From contig DUVN01000030.1 of NCBI GenBank assembly GCA_012841015.1, positions 39,880 through 103,879 on the forward strand: a stretch of DNA of 64,000 nucleotides, given 5' to 3'. Position numbers and translations under genes: made by a program. Within the stretch, counting starts at the first letter, position 1, and every line of letters begins with the position of its first letter. This stretch comes from Clostridiaceae bacterium (GTDB lineage: Bacteria; Bacillota; Clostridia; Saccharofermentanales; DTU023). Positions 50,206 through 59,967 of this stretch are shown piece after piece. The notes under the pieces were generated by a model. It made no database searches. It was not told the DNA's origin and saw only the letters and a program-made list of their open reading frames with translations.

Positions 50206-52542
50206 ATGAAGCATCTGGATAAAGCACTTGAGCCATATCGGAACAAGACTGAGTACCGTCACATCGGTAAATCTGTTCGTCGACAGGACGGCGAAGCGAT
50301 TGTCACGGGAAAAGCGCTCTATTGTGACGATCTCTACATCCCGAACGCGCTCTATATGAAGGTTCTCAGATCGCCGCACCCGCACGCGGAAGTTATCTCG
50401 ATCGATACCTCGGAAGCGCTCGCTCTGCCCGGCGTCGAAGCCATCATGACGCATGAGAATGCGCCGCAATGGAAGACGGGACAGCCCGCACACCGTCTCC
50501 CGATCGACAAGATCGTCCGCTACGTTGGCGACGCGGTCGCAGCCGTTATGGCGACATCGAAGCAGATCGCTGCGGACGCGCTCGAGCTCATCAAGGTCGA
50601 GTACAAGCTTCTTCCTGCCGTGTACGACGTAGAGGATGCGATTAAGCCCGACGCCTATCAGATCTACGGTGAAGAGTACGACATTGAGTGGCTCGGGTAT
50701 CGCTACGAGAACAACAAACTCCCTCCCGGAAGTTACTTTGAACACCCCGAGGATCCCCCATTCTACTTCATCAGAGAAGGTGATCCCGAGAAGGGCTTTG
50801 AGGAGTGTGATGCCATTGTCGAAGGCAAAGTCTCCTACGATAAGGCGACCTTCCCCGGCGCCCCCGAGACACCCTTTATCGCGGCAAGATGGGAAGACGA
50901 CGATCACGTCACGGTCTGGGCATCATCACAGTCTCCGAACATGATGAGCCGCCCGCTTGGCATCGCCATCGACGCGCACGTATTCGCGAATGTCCCGAAC
51001 GTCGGCGGCAGCTACGGCAACAAGAACGGCATGGGTTATATCTCGCTCTTTGTCGCGGCCGCTGCGAAGGTCGCCGGCAAGCCCGTTCGCTACGCCATGT
51101 CGAAAGAGGAGCAGATGCTCGTCTTTGAACGCCGTCTTGGAAACAAGTTCATTGGAAAGATCGGCGTCAAAAAAGACGGCATAATCCATGCGATTAAGGG
51201 CGATTGGCTCGTCGATACTGGTATGTCGGCCGAGTTGACGCAAGGTCAGGTGGCGGAAGGTCTCGGTGAATTGCATATCGCGTTCAACCGCACGCCGCAC
51301 TGGGACGTCAACGGTCGTGTCATCGTGACGAACCTATATCCCGTTGGCATCTGTAAAGGTTTCGGTGGCCAAGAGTTTAAATCGTGCGTCATGCACATGG
51401 CGACGAGAGCGCTGAAAGAGCTCGACATCGACCCCTTCGAATCTTTCCGCAATAATTTCTGTTCCCCCGGTCGAGAGTACTACTGGCGTACAGGCAGAAA
51501 ATATAAAAACGACTTCATCGATTACGACAATGCATTCGTCGGAGCGGCAGAGAAGTTTCGTTGGTACGATCGCTGGAAGGGCTGGACGACTCCTAGCCGT
51601 GTCGAGGGAAACAAGGCCTATGGCGTAGGCTTCGGTGTACACTGCAGCGGTGACCCGTCCTGCGACGAGACGTTCGCTTACGTTCGTCTTGAAAACGACC
51701 AAGTCATCGTCCACTGTCCAACATCGGAGAGCGGGATGGGTCAGCGCCTTGCCGCCGCGAAGACGGTCGCAGAGATTCTCGATGTGCCGATGGAGTGTGT
51801 ATCGCTTACGCCTTCGAATAACATCAATAACCCGGCGGACTTCGGTTTGGCAGGCTCACGCGGAACGGTTACCGTGAACGCCGCCTGCGGAAGAGCGGCC
51901 GCCCATGCGAAAGAAAAGCTGTTCAAACTCTTCGCACCGTATTTTAACTGTGATCCGGAAGATCTCGAGACGAAAGACATGATGGTGTTCAAGAAGGACG
52001 ATCCCGAAGGTGCCGTCCATTGGAATACGCTCATTCACATCTACTATTCGATCACAGGCGAGGGCATGATGGAGGGCAAATTCAGCACGTACTCCATGGT
52101 TCTTCTTTTTATCGAAGTCGAAGTCGACCTCGATACGGGTCTCGTCAAGCTGACTGATATTTTGAGTGGCACCGACGTCGGGCAGGTCATGAGTCCGGTC
52201 GAGCTGAAGATGCAGCTTGAAGGCGGTCTCGGCGCGGCGGGCATCGACACGGGGCACCTCGAAGAGTACGTCGTCGATACGCACCTCGGACGGACATTGA
52301 GCGGCAATCTTATTGACTACAAATGGCGCACATTTACGGAATTGCCGAATTTCGACACGTATGTCCTGAGTTCGAAATGGCCGACGGACAACCCGTTCGG
52401 CGCGATCGGTATCGGTGAGATTACCGGTGCGGCAGGGCCTGCGGCTGTCGCGATGGCGATTGAGAGCGCGTTGGGAGGATATGAGTTTAACGAGTATCCC
52501 ATTACGCCCGACAAAGTCTTGAAAGCGCTTGGCAAGGCATAG
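50206..52542 (+). CDS. Molybdenum hydroxylase large subunit (xanthine dehydrogenase/aldehyde oxidoreductase family)
   Basis: This 778-residue molybdopterin-binding subunit begins 'G-K-S-V-R-R-Q-D-G-E-A-I-V-T-G-K-A-L-Y' and has 'G-G-S-Y-G-N-K-N-G-M', 'G-F-G-G-Q-E-F' and, near the end, the catalytic glutamate context 'G-A-I-G-I-G-E-I-T-G'. Enzymes of the family hydroxylate purines, aldehydes or other N-heterocycles with water as oxygen donor. I cannot tell the substrate. GC content looks higher here than in the neighbouring intergenic DNA. It works with the two flanking subunits. Confidence 0.9.
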   Translation: MKHLDKALEPYRNKTEYRHIGKSVRRQDGEAIVTGKALYCDDLYIPNALYMKVLRSPHPHAEVISIDTSEALALPGVEAIMTHENAPQWKTGQPAHRLPIDKIVRYVGDAVAAVMATSKQIAADALELIKVEYKLLPAVYDVEDAIKPDAYQIYGEEYDIEWLGYRYENNKLPPGSYFEHPEDPPFYFIREGDPEKGFEECDAIVEGKVSYDKATFPGAPETPFIAARWEDDDHVTVWASSQSPNMMSRPLGIAIDAHVFANVPNVGGSYGNKNGMGYISLFVAAAAKVAGKPVRYAMSKEEQMLVFERRLGNKFIGKIGVKKDGIIHAIKGDWLVDTGMSAELTQGQVAEGLGELHIAFNRTPHWDVNGRVIVTNLYPVGICKGFGGQEFKSCVMHMATRALKELDIDPFESFRNNFCSPGREYYWRTGRKYKNDFIDYDNAFVGAAEKFRWYDRWKGWTTPSRVEGNKAYGVGFGVHCSGDPSCDETFAYVRLENDQVIVHCPTSESGMGQRLAAAKTVAEILDVPMECVSLTPSNNINNPADFGLAGSRGTVTVNAACGRAAAHAKEKLFKLFAPYFNCDPEDLETKDMMVFKKDDPEGAVHWNTLIHIYYSITGEGMMEGKFSTYSMVLLFIEVEVDLDTGLVKLTDILSGTDVGQVMSPVELKMQLEGGLGAAGIDTGHLEEYVVDTHLGRTLSGNLIDYKWRTFTELPNFDTYVLSSKWPTDNPFGAIGIGEITGAAGPAAVAMAIESALGGYEFNEYPITPDKVLKALGKA

Positions 52543-52551
52543 GAGAGCGAT

Positions 52552-54909
52552 ATGAAAAAGTTTGAACATTTAAATGCTAAAAGTTTTTCCGAAGCGGGCA
52601 AGGCGATTCGTTCCTATCGGAATGCGAAACCTTCTGCCGGCGGCACCGATCTCATCGGTACACTACGCGCAGGAATTCTTGAGAAGAACCCCGATGCGAT
52701 CATCAATTTGAAGACGATCCCCGATTCGGCCTATATCAGAGATAAAGGCGACGCGGTAGCGATCGGCGCACTGACGACGCTCGATGACATCGACCGTTCA
52801 GAGCTGATCAGGAAAGACGCCAAGGCGGTCGGTGAGGCGGCGAGAAGTGTCGCATCGACCCTGATCAGGAATGCGGCGACGATAGGCGGCAACATCTGTC
52901 AAGGCGTCCGCTGTTGGTATTACCGTTATCCGGATGAAATCGGTGGACGTCTTACGTGCCTGCGCAAGGGCGGTGATATGTGCTATGCGATTCAAGGGCG
53001 CAACCAATTTCACTCAGCGTGCGGTGGTATGAAGTCAGGTCTTCATCGCTGCACCGCTGAATGTCCCGCATCAACCGATATTTCGGCTTACATGCAGGAA
53101 ATTCGCAATGGCAACTGGGACGCGGCAGCAAGGATCATCATGCAGGCGAACCCGATACCAAGCCTGACATCAAGAGTCTGCCCCCATAACTGCCAAAAAG
53201 CCTGTAATCAGAATGAGTACGGCGAATCGGTGAGTATTCACTCCGTCGAGCGTGCACTGGGTGATTACATTATGAAGAACAGTGACCGCTTCTACGTCGC
53301 GCCTGAACAAGAGACGGGCAAAAAGGTTGCCATCATCGGTGGAGGTCCGTCAGGTCTCGCGGCGGCGTTCAATCTCAGAAAAGTCGGTCACTCCGTCACT
53401 GTTTACGAGAAGATGCCGGAGGCAGGCGGTGTGCTGATGTATGGTATCCCGGAATACCGTTTGCCGAAACACTACGTCCGCAGCCTCGTCAAAGCCATCG
53501 AGGGTATGGGGGTCGAATTCAAGCTCGAGACGGAAGTTGGAAAAGACATCGAGCTGGAAGCGATCAAAGCCGAGAACGATGCCCTCTTGCTGAACACGGG
53601 TGCGTGGAAGCAGCCGATTCTCGGTCTTGAAGGTGAGGAATTGACCGTTTTCGGTCTGAACTTCCTCGTTGAAGTCAAGGCGTTCATGAATCGCCAGATC
53701 GATAAGAACGTCCTCGTCGTCGGTGGCGGAAACGTCGCGATGGATGTTGCGCTGACGGCATTGCGTCTCGGTGCACACAACGTGACGCTCGCCTGTCTTG
53801 AGCAGCGCCACGAAATGCCCGCGATTCCAGAAGAGATCAACAGAGCCGAAGAGGAAGGTCTCGTCATGTACAACGGATGGGGACTCGGCAAAGTCGTTAC
53901 AGATGATAGTGGTAAGGTCATCGGTCTCGATTCCAAGCGCTGCACATCCGTTTTTGACGTGAAAGGGCGTTTCAACCCTGTTTACGACGAAGAGGATAGG
54001 CGTTTCTTCCCTGCCGAATCGATCATTCTCGCGACAGGCCAGAAGGTCGACCTCGACTTCCTTGGCGATCAGTTCAAGGATAAGATCGCGAGCGCTCGCG
54101 GCCTGATTGAAGTCGACGAGACGAAAGCGACGCGTGAACCTGGCGTCTATGCTGGCGGAGACTTGGCATCAGGGCCAGCGTTGGCGATTGAGGCAGTCCG
54201 CGATGGTGTGATCGCCGCATCGAGCATCAGCCGCGAGCTCGGTGTGAAGATTGAGCGCAGACATAAAGGACCTCGTTTCTTCAAACCCGACATCGAGGAG
54301 ATCGAAAACCGCTTCGCGCGAACGGAAGAGGATACGCCCGTCGCTGAGCGCACGCTCGAGAGAGAAGATACGACAACACTCTCCATGGTCGAGGCTGAGA
54401 AAGAGGCACGCCGCTGTATGAGCTGCGGATGTTACGCCGTCAACGCCTCCGATCTGAGTCCCGTGCTCGTCGCGCTCGACGCGAAGATCAGGACGACTGA
54501 TCGCATGATTGAGGCGGAGACGTTCTTCAGCGAGCTTGACGCTTCGGACGTTCTCAAAGTCGGTGAACTTGTCACAGAAATTTACGTTCCCAAAATGAAG
54601 GACTACCGCACAGGTTACATGAAGCTGCGTTGGCGTGAGACGATTGACTTCGCCGTCACATCGCTCGCCTACGCTATCAAAGAGGAAGATGGCGTCATCA
54701 AGGACGCAAGGCTCGTCGCCGGTGGCGTGGCACCGATTCCGCTTCGTCTCTACGAAGTCGAATCATTCCTCGATGGCAAGGTGATGACACATGAATTAGC
54801 GGAAGAGGCTGCTGCGTTAGCCGTGGCGACGTACGGTCACCCACTGAAGGAAAGCGGCTACAAACTCCAGACGATGAAATCACAATTGGTTAAAGCACTC
54901 GCCGGTTAA
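52552..54909 (+). CDS. FAD subunit of molybdenum hydroxylase with an inserted GltD-like NAD(P)H oxidoreductase module
   Basis: This single continuous 785-codon frame has three parts. Residues 1 to about 159 are the N-terminal part of an XdhB-type FAD domain ('S-A-G-G-T-D-L', 'A-A-T-I-G-G-N-I-C-Q'). Residues about 160-626 are a GltD-like module: [4Fe-4S] cysteines C167, C171, C210, C214 and C218, a first nucleotide fold 'I-I-G-G-G-P-S-G-L' at about 262 and a second 'V-V-G-G-G-N-V-A' at about 389, then 'R-R-C-M-S-C-G-C' (622-627). Residues about 627-785 resume XdhB ('C-Y-A-V-N-A-S-D-L-S-P-V-L'). The insert splits an FAD domain at a loop. It may connect the molybdenum enzyme to NADPH or ferredoxin. 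Confidence 0.9.
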   Translation: MKKFEHLNAKSFSEAGKAIRSYRNAKPSAGGTDLIGTLRAGILEKNPDAIINLKTIPDSAYIRDKGDAVAIGALTTLDDIDRSELIRKDAKAVGEAARSVASTLIRNAATIGGNICQGVRCWYYRYPDEIGGRLTCLRKGGDMCYAIQGRNQFHSACGGMKSGLHRCTAECPASTDISAYMQEIRNGNWDAAARIIMQANPIPSLTSRVCPHNCQKACNQNEYGESVSIHSVERALGDYIMKNSDRFYVAPEQETGKKVAIIGGGPSGLAAAFNLRKVGHSVTVYEKMPEAGGVLMYGIPEYRLPKHYVRSLVKAIEGMGVEFKLETEVGKDIELEAIKAENDALLLNTGAWKQPILGLEGEELTVFGLNFLVEVKAFMNRQIDKNVLVVGGGNVAMDVALTALRLGAHNVTLACLEQRHEMPAIPEEINRAEEEGLVMYNGWGLGKVVTDDSGKVIGLDSKRCTSVFDVKGRFNPVYDEEDRRFFPAESIILATGQKVDLDFLGDQFKDKIASARGLIEVDETKATREPGVYAGGDLASGPALAIEAVRDGVIAASSISRELGVKIERRHKGPRFFKPDIEEIENRFARTEEDTPVAERTLEREDTTTLSMVEAEKEARRCMSCGCYAVNASDLSPVLVALDAKIRTTDRMIEAETFFSELDASDVLKVGELVTEIYVPKMKDYRTGYMKLRWRETIDFAVTSLAYAIKEEDGVIKDARLVAGGVAPIPLRLYEVESFLDGKVMTHELAEEAAALAVATYGHPLKESGYKLQTMKSQLVKALAG

Positions 54910-54940
54910 TTGGAAATTTATCACAACTGATGATTGGAAG

Positions 54941-54967
54941 GGGGCTGTCTCGTAGAGAGGCAGTCCC
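54941..54967 (+). terminator. Probable terminator of the molybdenum hydroxylase operon
   Basis: GGGGCTGTCTC (54941-54951) can pair with GAGGCAGTCCC (54957-54967), with one G-T pair, around a 5-base loop. Only TTC follows, so termination is likely but not certain. The rest of the gap to 55180 contains no recognisable gene. Confidence 0.55.
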
Positions 54968-55179
54968 TTCATCGTCACTGAAGAATAGAAGGGCGATTGA
55001 GTGCTAACAAGCAAAAGATCTGCCAGTTATCGTCTTCACTTACTTTTGAGTTTTCCCGTAAAAGTTGCCCACTAATATAATCGATTTGTTTCGATCAGGA
55101 ATAAAATTAGCTATATCGTCGCGAATTAGTCACATTCGTGTTATCGTTTGACTAGAAAGAAATCAATCGGTGAGTGCAT

Positions 55180-57207
55180 ATGGCGGATAAACAACTCTTG
55201 CATGCAAAGACAAGGATCAACATCAAAAAGTTACTTATTAGAGTGGCAATCGTGTTAGTTCTAGTCGGCTTAGTGATAATGCCACTCCTGTGTCGGCGCC
55301 AAAGCTCGCTTTTAGCTGTACACACGACTGTTGTGAAAAGAGGGGACATTGACGAGTATCTCTCCTTAGAGGCGCGGCTCGTTCCGAAAGAGATCCAAAA
55401 GGTTATGGCGAATGGTCAGACTGTACTTCAAGTCCATGTTGAAGAAGGAGACGAAGTTAGGCGCGGACAGTTGCTTCTGACACTCGATATGAGTGAATTG
55501 GAGAAGACACTTGAAGAGCGCAAACAGGCACTCGAGGAGCAGAAAAAATTGCAACACGACCTTGAGAGTTTGATGTTAGCGCTCAAAGGTGTAGGAGATT
55601 CCCTTGACCTTGGACAAGTGTCTAAACTGACGGGGAGTGCAAGCGAATTGTTAGCGAGGCTTAACAGGCTCGTTGCTAGCTGGCAAAAAATAACAAACGA
55701 GCTGCCGACGATGGATACCGCGTTGATTCAAGACAGTCTTAAGCGTGTAAGCAGCATCCTTAGCAATGCTGATGATCTCATGGGAAAAGCTGCGAAGTTT
55801 ATCAGTGATATTGAGAAGGAAGTCGAGCAATTAAAAGGATCACTTGATGGCCATGAGAACGAAGCGACCTTGCGTCTTCTGGAGATCCTGCGCGATCAAC
55901 TTCTCTGGATGAGGTCGATGCTCGTCAGCAGTGAAACGGTACTGGAGATGGCTGGTAATTATCTATCAGAGCTTTTGGCAGAGCTCACTGAACAAGGTTC
56001 TAATCCTTCCTTGATCGAATCGGTAGCGGCGTTATCTTCGCAATTAGATACGAGTCTGGCAGCAACTAAACAGCTCGTTGCCCAGATTGATCGACTCTTA
56101 AAAGATATCGATGCCTTGATCAAGAAGATCGAAAAAGCTATGAAACAGCCAAAACCAACGCCAAGCGCTACGACTAAACCGGCCTCCGATGTCTCTGCAA
56201 CTGAACATGTTACGGCGTCTCCTCCTTCAACGCCGACATCTGTCGATTCTGCTGAACCGACTTCCGATGCTACCTCAACCGAACCATCAACACCGCCGAC
56301 TGTCGATGTCACAGAGCCGACCACCGGTACCGACTCAATCAAACCAGTGACGGAGTCACCTCCGTCGACATCGAACGGCACAGGTATCAAAATTGGTCGG
56401 GCACGTCTTCAGGCGGGTGGAATCGATTCTTTACTCTTTTCTTTAGGGACAGAGATAGATATCCTTTCATTGTTGACGTCGGGTATGGGACAATACGGTC
56501 AACTCAAAGGTCTAGTTGATAACTCGGTGGAGGCTGCTGAGAAGGCTCTCGCTGAGGCTACACCTGAAGTCCGAGCCGATTTTGACGGCACGATCGTCCA
56601 TCTCAATGTCAAAGAAGGCGATCAACCCTCGCCATTCTCGTCCCAAACTCCACTATTGGAAGTGTATAAGCATGGAGATTATGAAGCAGTTTTCCAAGCG
56701 AACGAGAATGACGCGTATCGTCTCTCAAAAGGTGACAAGGTCAATTACCTTTTTGCTGGAACGGCGTTCCATGGCGAGATCATCTATAAGGCGCCTATTG
56801 CTGAGTCGGCAAGTAACCTGTTAGGGCAATCTAATGTCGATCTTGGTGGAATTTTTGGTACTATAGGCGGGCTATCGCCTACGGTGACAGTCCGTATGAG
56901 TGTTGAAGGTGATGACCTCGAAAAATTGACCCCCGGCTTCAATATTCGCGCCGATATCGAGATCGGTCACAAAATCGACGTCCTGACAATTCCGGTCGAG
57001 TCCCTCATACGTGATCGAGGGCGTGATTGCGTCTTGCGCCTCAGCGAAAAAGATGTCGTGAACATCGTCCCTGTCACAATCGGATTACAAAGTGCGACTG
57101 CAATTGAGGTCGTTGCAGGCCTTGATGCCGGCGATACGATCGCTGTGAGCCCGAATCCCGATATCAAGGATGGAAGTCGCGTTACAGTAAAGACTCACAC
57201 GCCATGA
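55180..57207 (+). CDS. MacA/HlyD-like membrane fusion protein with Thr/Pro-rich insertion
   Basis: This protein of about 675 residues has an N-terminal membrane helix (about 15-36), then a barrel-sandwich strand 'V-H-V-E-E-G-D-E-V-R-R-G-Q-L-L', long helical coiled-coil segments, and a Thr/Ser/Pro/Glu-rich low-complexity stretch at about 325-405. The second half of the barrel follows ('A-D-F-D-G-T-I-V-H-L-N-V-K-E-G-D') and a C-terminal beta domain. It links an ABC exporter to the cell envelope. The insertion is unusual for an adaptor. ATG 55180 is preferred over GTG 55174. It overlaps the ATPase gene by 4 bases. Confidence 0.87.
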   Translation: MADKQLLHAKTRINIKKLLIRVAIVLVLVGLVIMPLLCRRQSSLLAVHTTVVKRGDIDEYLSLEARLVPKEIQKVMANGQTVLQVHVEEGDEVRRGQLLLTLDMSELEKTLEERKQALEEQKKLQHDLESLMLALKGVGDSLDLGQVSKLTGSASELLARLNRLVASWQKITNELPTMDTALIQDSLKRVSSILSNADDLMGKAAKFISDIEKEVEQLKGSLDGHENEATLRLLEILRDQLLWMRSMLVSSETVLEMAGNYLSELLAELTEQGSNPSLIESVAALSSQLDTSLAATKQLVAQIDRLLKDIDALIKKIEKAMKQPKPTPSATTKPASDVSATEHVTASPPSTPTSVDSAEPTSDATSTEPSTPPTVDVTEPTTGTDSIKPVTESPPSTSNGTGIKIGRARLQAGGIDSLLFSLGTEIDILSLLTSGMGQYGQLKGLVDNSVEAAEKALAEATPEVRADFDGTIVHLNVKEGDQPSPFSSQTPLLEVYKHGDYEAVFQANENDAYRLSKGDKVNYLFAGTAFHGEIIYKAPIAESASNLLGQSNVDLGGIFGTIGGLSPTVTVRMSVEGDDLEKLTPGFNIRADIEIGHKIDVLTIPVESLIRDRGRDCVLRLSEKDVVNIVPVTIGLQSATAIEVVAGLDAGDTIAVSPNPDIKDGSRVTVKTHTP

Positions 57208-57956
57208 CGAATCAATCGATGATTGAAATAGAACAACCGCTCGTCAAACTGACCGATTGCGTCAAAGTCTACCGTACGGGGCAAGTCCATCTAAAGGCGC
57301 TCAAAGGCGTCGATTTGACTGTTAACCGCGGTGAAATGACAGCGATAATGGGGCCTTCGGGTTCTGGCAAGTCGACCCTCATGCATATTATCGGTTTGCT
57401 CGATGAGATGGATGAGGGTCGATATCTTTTGAATGGCCGTGAAGTCCAAAGCCTAACGGATAATGAACAGGCGCGGGCACGAAACGCTGAAATCGGTTTT
57501 GTTTTTCAAGCCTTCAATTTGCTTCAAAGTGCAAATCTAAGAGATAACGTTGCACTTCCTCTTATTTATGCTGGTGTCCCTGTCGCCGAACGGCGCGATC
57601 GCGCTGAGGCGATGCTTGAGCGTGTTGGGCTTCTCCCTTGGGCTGAGCACCGCCCTGGCGAGATCTCAGGTGGTCAGAAGCAGCGTGTTGCCATCGCGCG
57701 TGCCATGATTAACCATCCAAGTCTTCTTTTAGCTGATGAGCCGACAGGGAATCTCGATAGTAGAGCAGGGCGAGAGATTATGGATCTATTTGCTGAACTC
57801 AACGAATCGGGGACAACGATTCTTCTTATTACGCATGATCAAGGAATTGCGGCATGCACGAGACGTACCCTCATGATTGTTGATGGTCGCATGATCTCAG
57901 ATAGCGCCGGTGTTAACGCTGCCTGCACAGTGCCGGAAAAGGTGTGGTGTGTTTAG
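57204..57956 (+). CDS. MacB-type ABC transporter ATPase
   Basis: This 250-residue ATPase of the LolD/MacB group has 'G-P-S-G-S-G-K-S-T-L-M-H-I-I-G', 'I-S-G-G-Q-K-Q-R-V-A-I-A-R-A', 'L-L-A-D-E-P-T-G-N-L-D' and 'T-H-D'. Such ATPases drive mechanotransmission by MacB-type permeases that export peptides, lipids or antimicrobials. It overlaps the adaptor gene by ATGA and the permease by 8 bases, so all three form one transcription unit. Confidence 0.93.
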   Translation: MTNQSMIEIEQPLVKLTDCVKVYRTGQVHLKALKGVDLTVNRGEMTAIMGPSGSGKSTLMHIIGLLDEMDEGRYLLNGREVQSLTDNEQARARNAEIGFVFQAFNLLQSANLRDNVALPLIYAGVPVAERRDRAEAMLERVGLLPWAEHRPGEISGGQKQRVAIARAMINHPSLLLADEPTGNLDSRAGREIMDLFAELNESGTTILLITHDQGIAACTRRTLMIVDGRMISDSAGVNAACTVPEKVWCV

Positions 57957-59172
57957 AGAGATTTTGCTCATGGCGAGAGGGGCGCTCCGTGCGAACAAAA
58001 TGCGCTCTTTTTTGACGATGCTTGGTATCATCGTCGGCGTTTCCGCTGTCGTTACGATTCTCTCGGTCGGGCAAGGTGCACGTAACCTTATCATGGAGCA
58101 ATTCGATACGGTTGGAACGGCTTCATCCTTAGTTTTCAGTCGAACAAATGTCTTCAACAATGACGACGCATTTACTGTAGAGGATCTTCAGATTCTTCGC
58201 CAGCGCGTTCCCAACCTCATAAGCGTCGCTCCGATAGCGATCGATACAGCACAGATGAGGACGGCGCGCGGAGAGTATGCGGTGTTTCTCTTCGGGATTG
58301 ATGAAAATTACGATCGTATCATCGTATCGGAAACAGTTGCCGGCAGACAGTTCTCGCCGCGCGATTTTGATTCTTCTATGGCACGCATAGTATTGAGCGA
58401 GGACAGTGCCGCGAGGATCTACGGCTCCTATCATGTTGATGGCGAATCTGTCACACTCATCAGCGGTGGACGTTACCTGAATGCTACCGTTATCGGTGTC
58501 TCCCATTCAAGTATTCAGCAGATGATGACACAGTTCATGCCAGAGGAGATGCTGGCCGAAGCTTCAGCGATCATCTATGTGCCACTCAATTCGATGCGTC
58601 AACTCCTCGGGAAAGAGCCAATCATAATGGCGCTCGCTCTGCTTGCTAACGACGTTGCAGAGATCGAAGCTGTCAATAGTAAGAGTCTTGAGCTTTTACA
58701 CGAGCGGCATAAAAGTGCAAACCGCAAACCTTATCGCGCGATGAGTCTGACCGACGTCATGGAACAGGCGAACACAATCATCAATATTGTAACCATTTTC
58801 ATCGTGGCAGTCGCTGCGATTTCACTGCTCGTAGGCGGCATCGGAGTGATGAACATTATGCTCGTTTCTGTAGTTGAGCGAACGCGAGAGATCGGTCTTC
58901 GAAAAGCGCTCGGCGCGACGCGACGTGATATTCTGAACCAGTTCATTGTCGAGTCCGTAATTTTAACGACATTCGGTGGCCTGATTGGTGCGATCGCCGG
59001 CGTTGTGATCGCCAACATCATCATGTTTTTTACGGGCTTGAAGCCTGTCTTCACAATAGGTTCTTTTCTTCTGGCGGTTGGATTTTCAGTCTCGGTCGGC
59101 CTCTTTTTTGGCATCCGACCAGCGATGACGGCCGCCGCTCTTAACCCGATCGATGCACTGCGAAACGAGTAA
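57949..59172 (+). CDS. MacB/FtsX-family ABC transporter permease
   Basis: This permease has about 407 residues. An N-terminal helix ('F-L-T-M-L-G-I-I-V-G-V-S-A-V-V-T-I-L') is followed by a large extracellular MacB_PCD-type region, then three C-terminal helices with 'G-G-I-G-V-M-N-I-M-L-V-S-V-V-E-R-T-R-E-I-G-L-R-K-A-L-G-A' and 'P-I-D-A-L-R-N-E'. GTG 57949 gives the usual start; a GTG at 57910 inside the ATPase gene is unlikely. With the two upstream genes it forms a complete exporter. Confidence 0.92.
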   Translation: MFREILLMARGALRANKMRSFLTMLGIIVGVSAVVTILSVGQGARNLIMEQFDTVGTASSLVFSRTNVFNNDDAFTVEDLQILRQRVPNLISVAPIAIDTAQMRTARGEYAVFLFGIDENYDRIIVSETVAGRQFSPRDFDSSMARIVLSEDSAARIYGSYHVDGESVTLISGGRYLNATVIGVSHSSIQQMMTQFMPEEMLAEASAIIYVPLNSMRQLLGKEPIIMALALLANDVAEIEAVNSKSLELLHERHKSANRKPYRAMSLTDVMEQANTIINIVTIFIVAVAAISLLVGGIGVMNIMLVSVVERTREIGLRKALGATRRDILNQFIVESVILTTFGGLIGAIAGVVIANIIMFFTGLKPVFTIGSFLLAVGFSVSVGLFFGIRPAMTAAALNPIDALRNE

Positions 59173-59529
59173 GGACGTCAGGTAGTATAGACGTCATACA
59201 CATTTGAAACTGCCCTGAAACACGCGAAAAACTTCAATTATTTGTAGATTTCTTAATTCAATTATTTTTAGCAATAAATCAAATGTATACCTATGTGAAA
59301 AAAGATTGACAGCAGCTTGAAAGACTTTCATATATAACAAATAAAAGTTAATCGAGACAAAAAATTAGTTAAATATGAAGATTGTTTGGCAACAGCAAGG
59401 ACAGCGCGAATTGCTTTGAAAAACTATACTATACCATCTTTAAACAACTTTTCTATTTATATATAATTGAGTATATTCACTGGTATTAGCTTGAAAATGA
59501 GTTTTTTAAAGTGAAAATGAGCCTTTTAA
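59173..59529 (+). other. AT-rich region after the exporter operon
   Basis: This stretch is very AT-rich. It contains the repeated 'TCAATTATTT' type words and no open frame of note. I see no recognisable promoter or terminator with confidence, and no RNA gene. Confidence 0.4.
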
Positions 59530-59811
59530 TTAACACATATTTTACTAGTTGCTTACCTAAGATTTGCACGTCTTAGCGGAATGAAAGTTGATGAAGCCGT
59601 CGATCATGGTTCGAAGGGCGAGAATTCCCTCAAAAAGGAGATAAAAGTGACACGAATGAGGGATTTGATGCATTAAATTGACCGAATAGGACGAAAAATG
59701 GCCGAATACAACTTTTCTCTTGAAAATGCAAAAGTGAAGGTTTATCATGACACACAAATCAAAATGCTACGAATTTGTTACGAATTTGTACGGATAAACC
59801 GTTCCAAGTGA
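59530..59811 (+). pseudogene. Possible degraded gene fragment with an in-frame stop
   Basis: One reading frame from 59530 to 59811 is open except for a single TAA at 59674. The two parts read like one soluble, lysine-rich protein: an ATG at 59581 (M-K-V-D-E-A-V-D-H-G-S-K-G-E) and, after the stop, 'I-D-R-I-G-R-K-M-A-E-Y-N-F-S-L-E-N'. I do not recognise the family, and the base composition is slightly less AT-rich than its surroundings. It may be a broken gene or chance. Confidence 0.35.
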
Positions 59812-59967
59812 TTAAAAGAAATTGAAATAGAGTATTTGAACAACTATATGTGAGATTCAAATATACAAAAAAATAAAGAATTGTGGGAAAAGCTCACACG
59901 AAAGAAATAGTGTTGCAAGCTAAAATAGCATTAAAGCATATCATATTAAATCTGGAGGGTTGATAAA

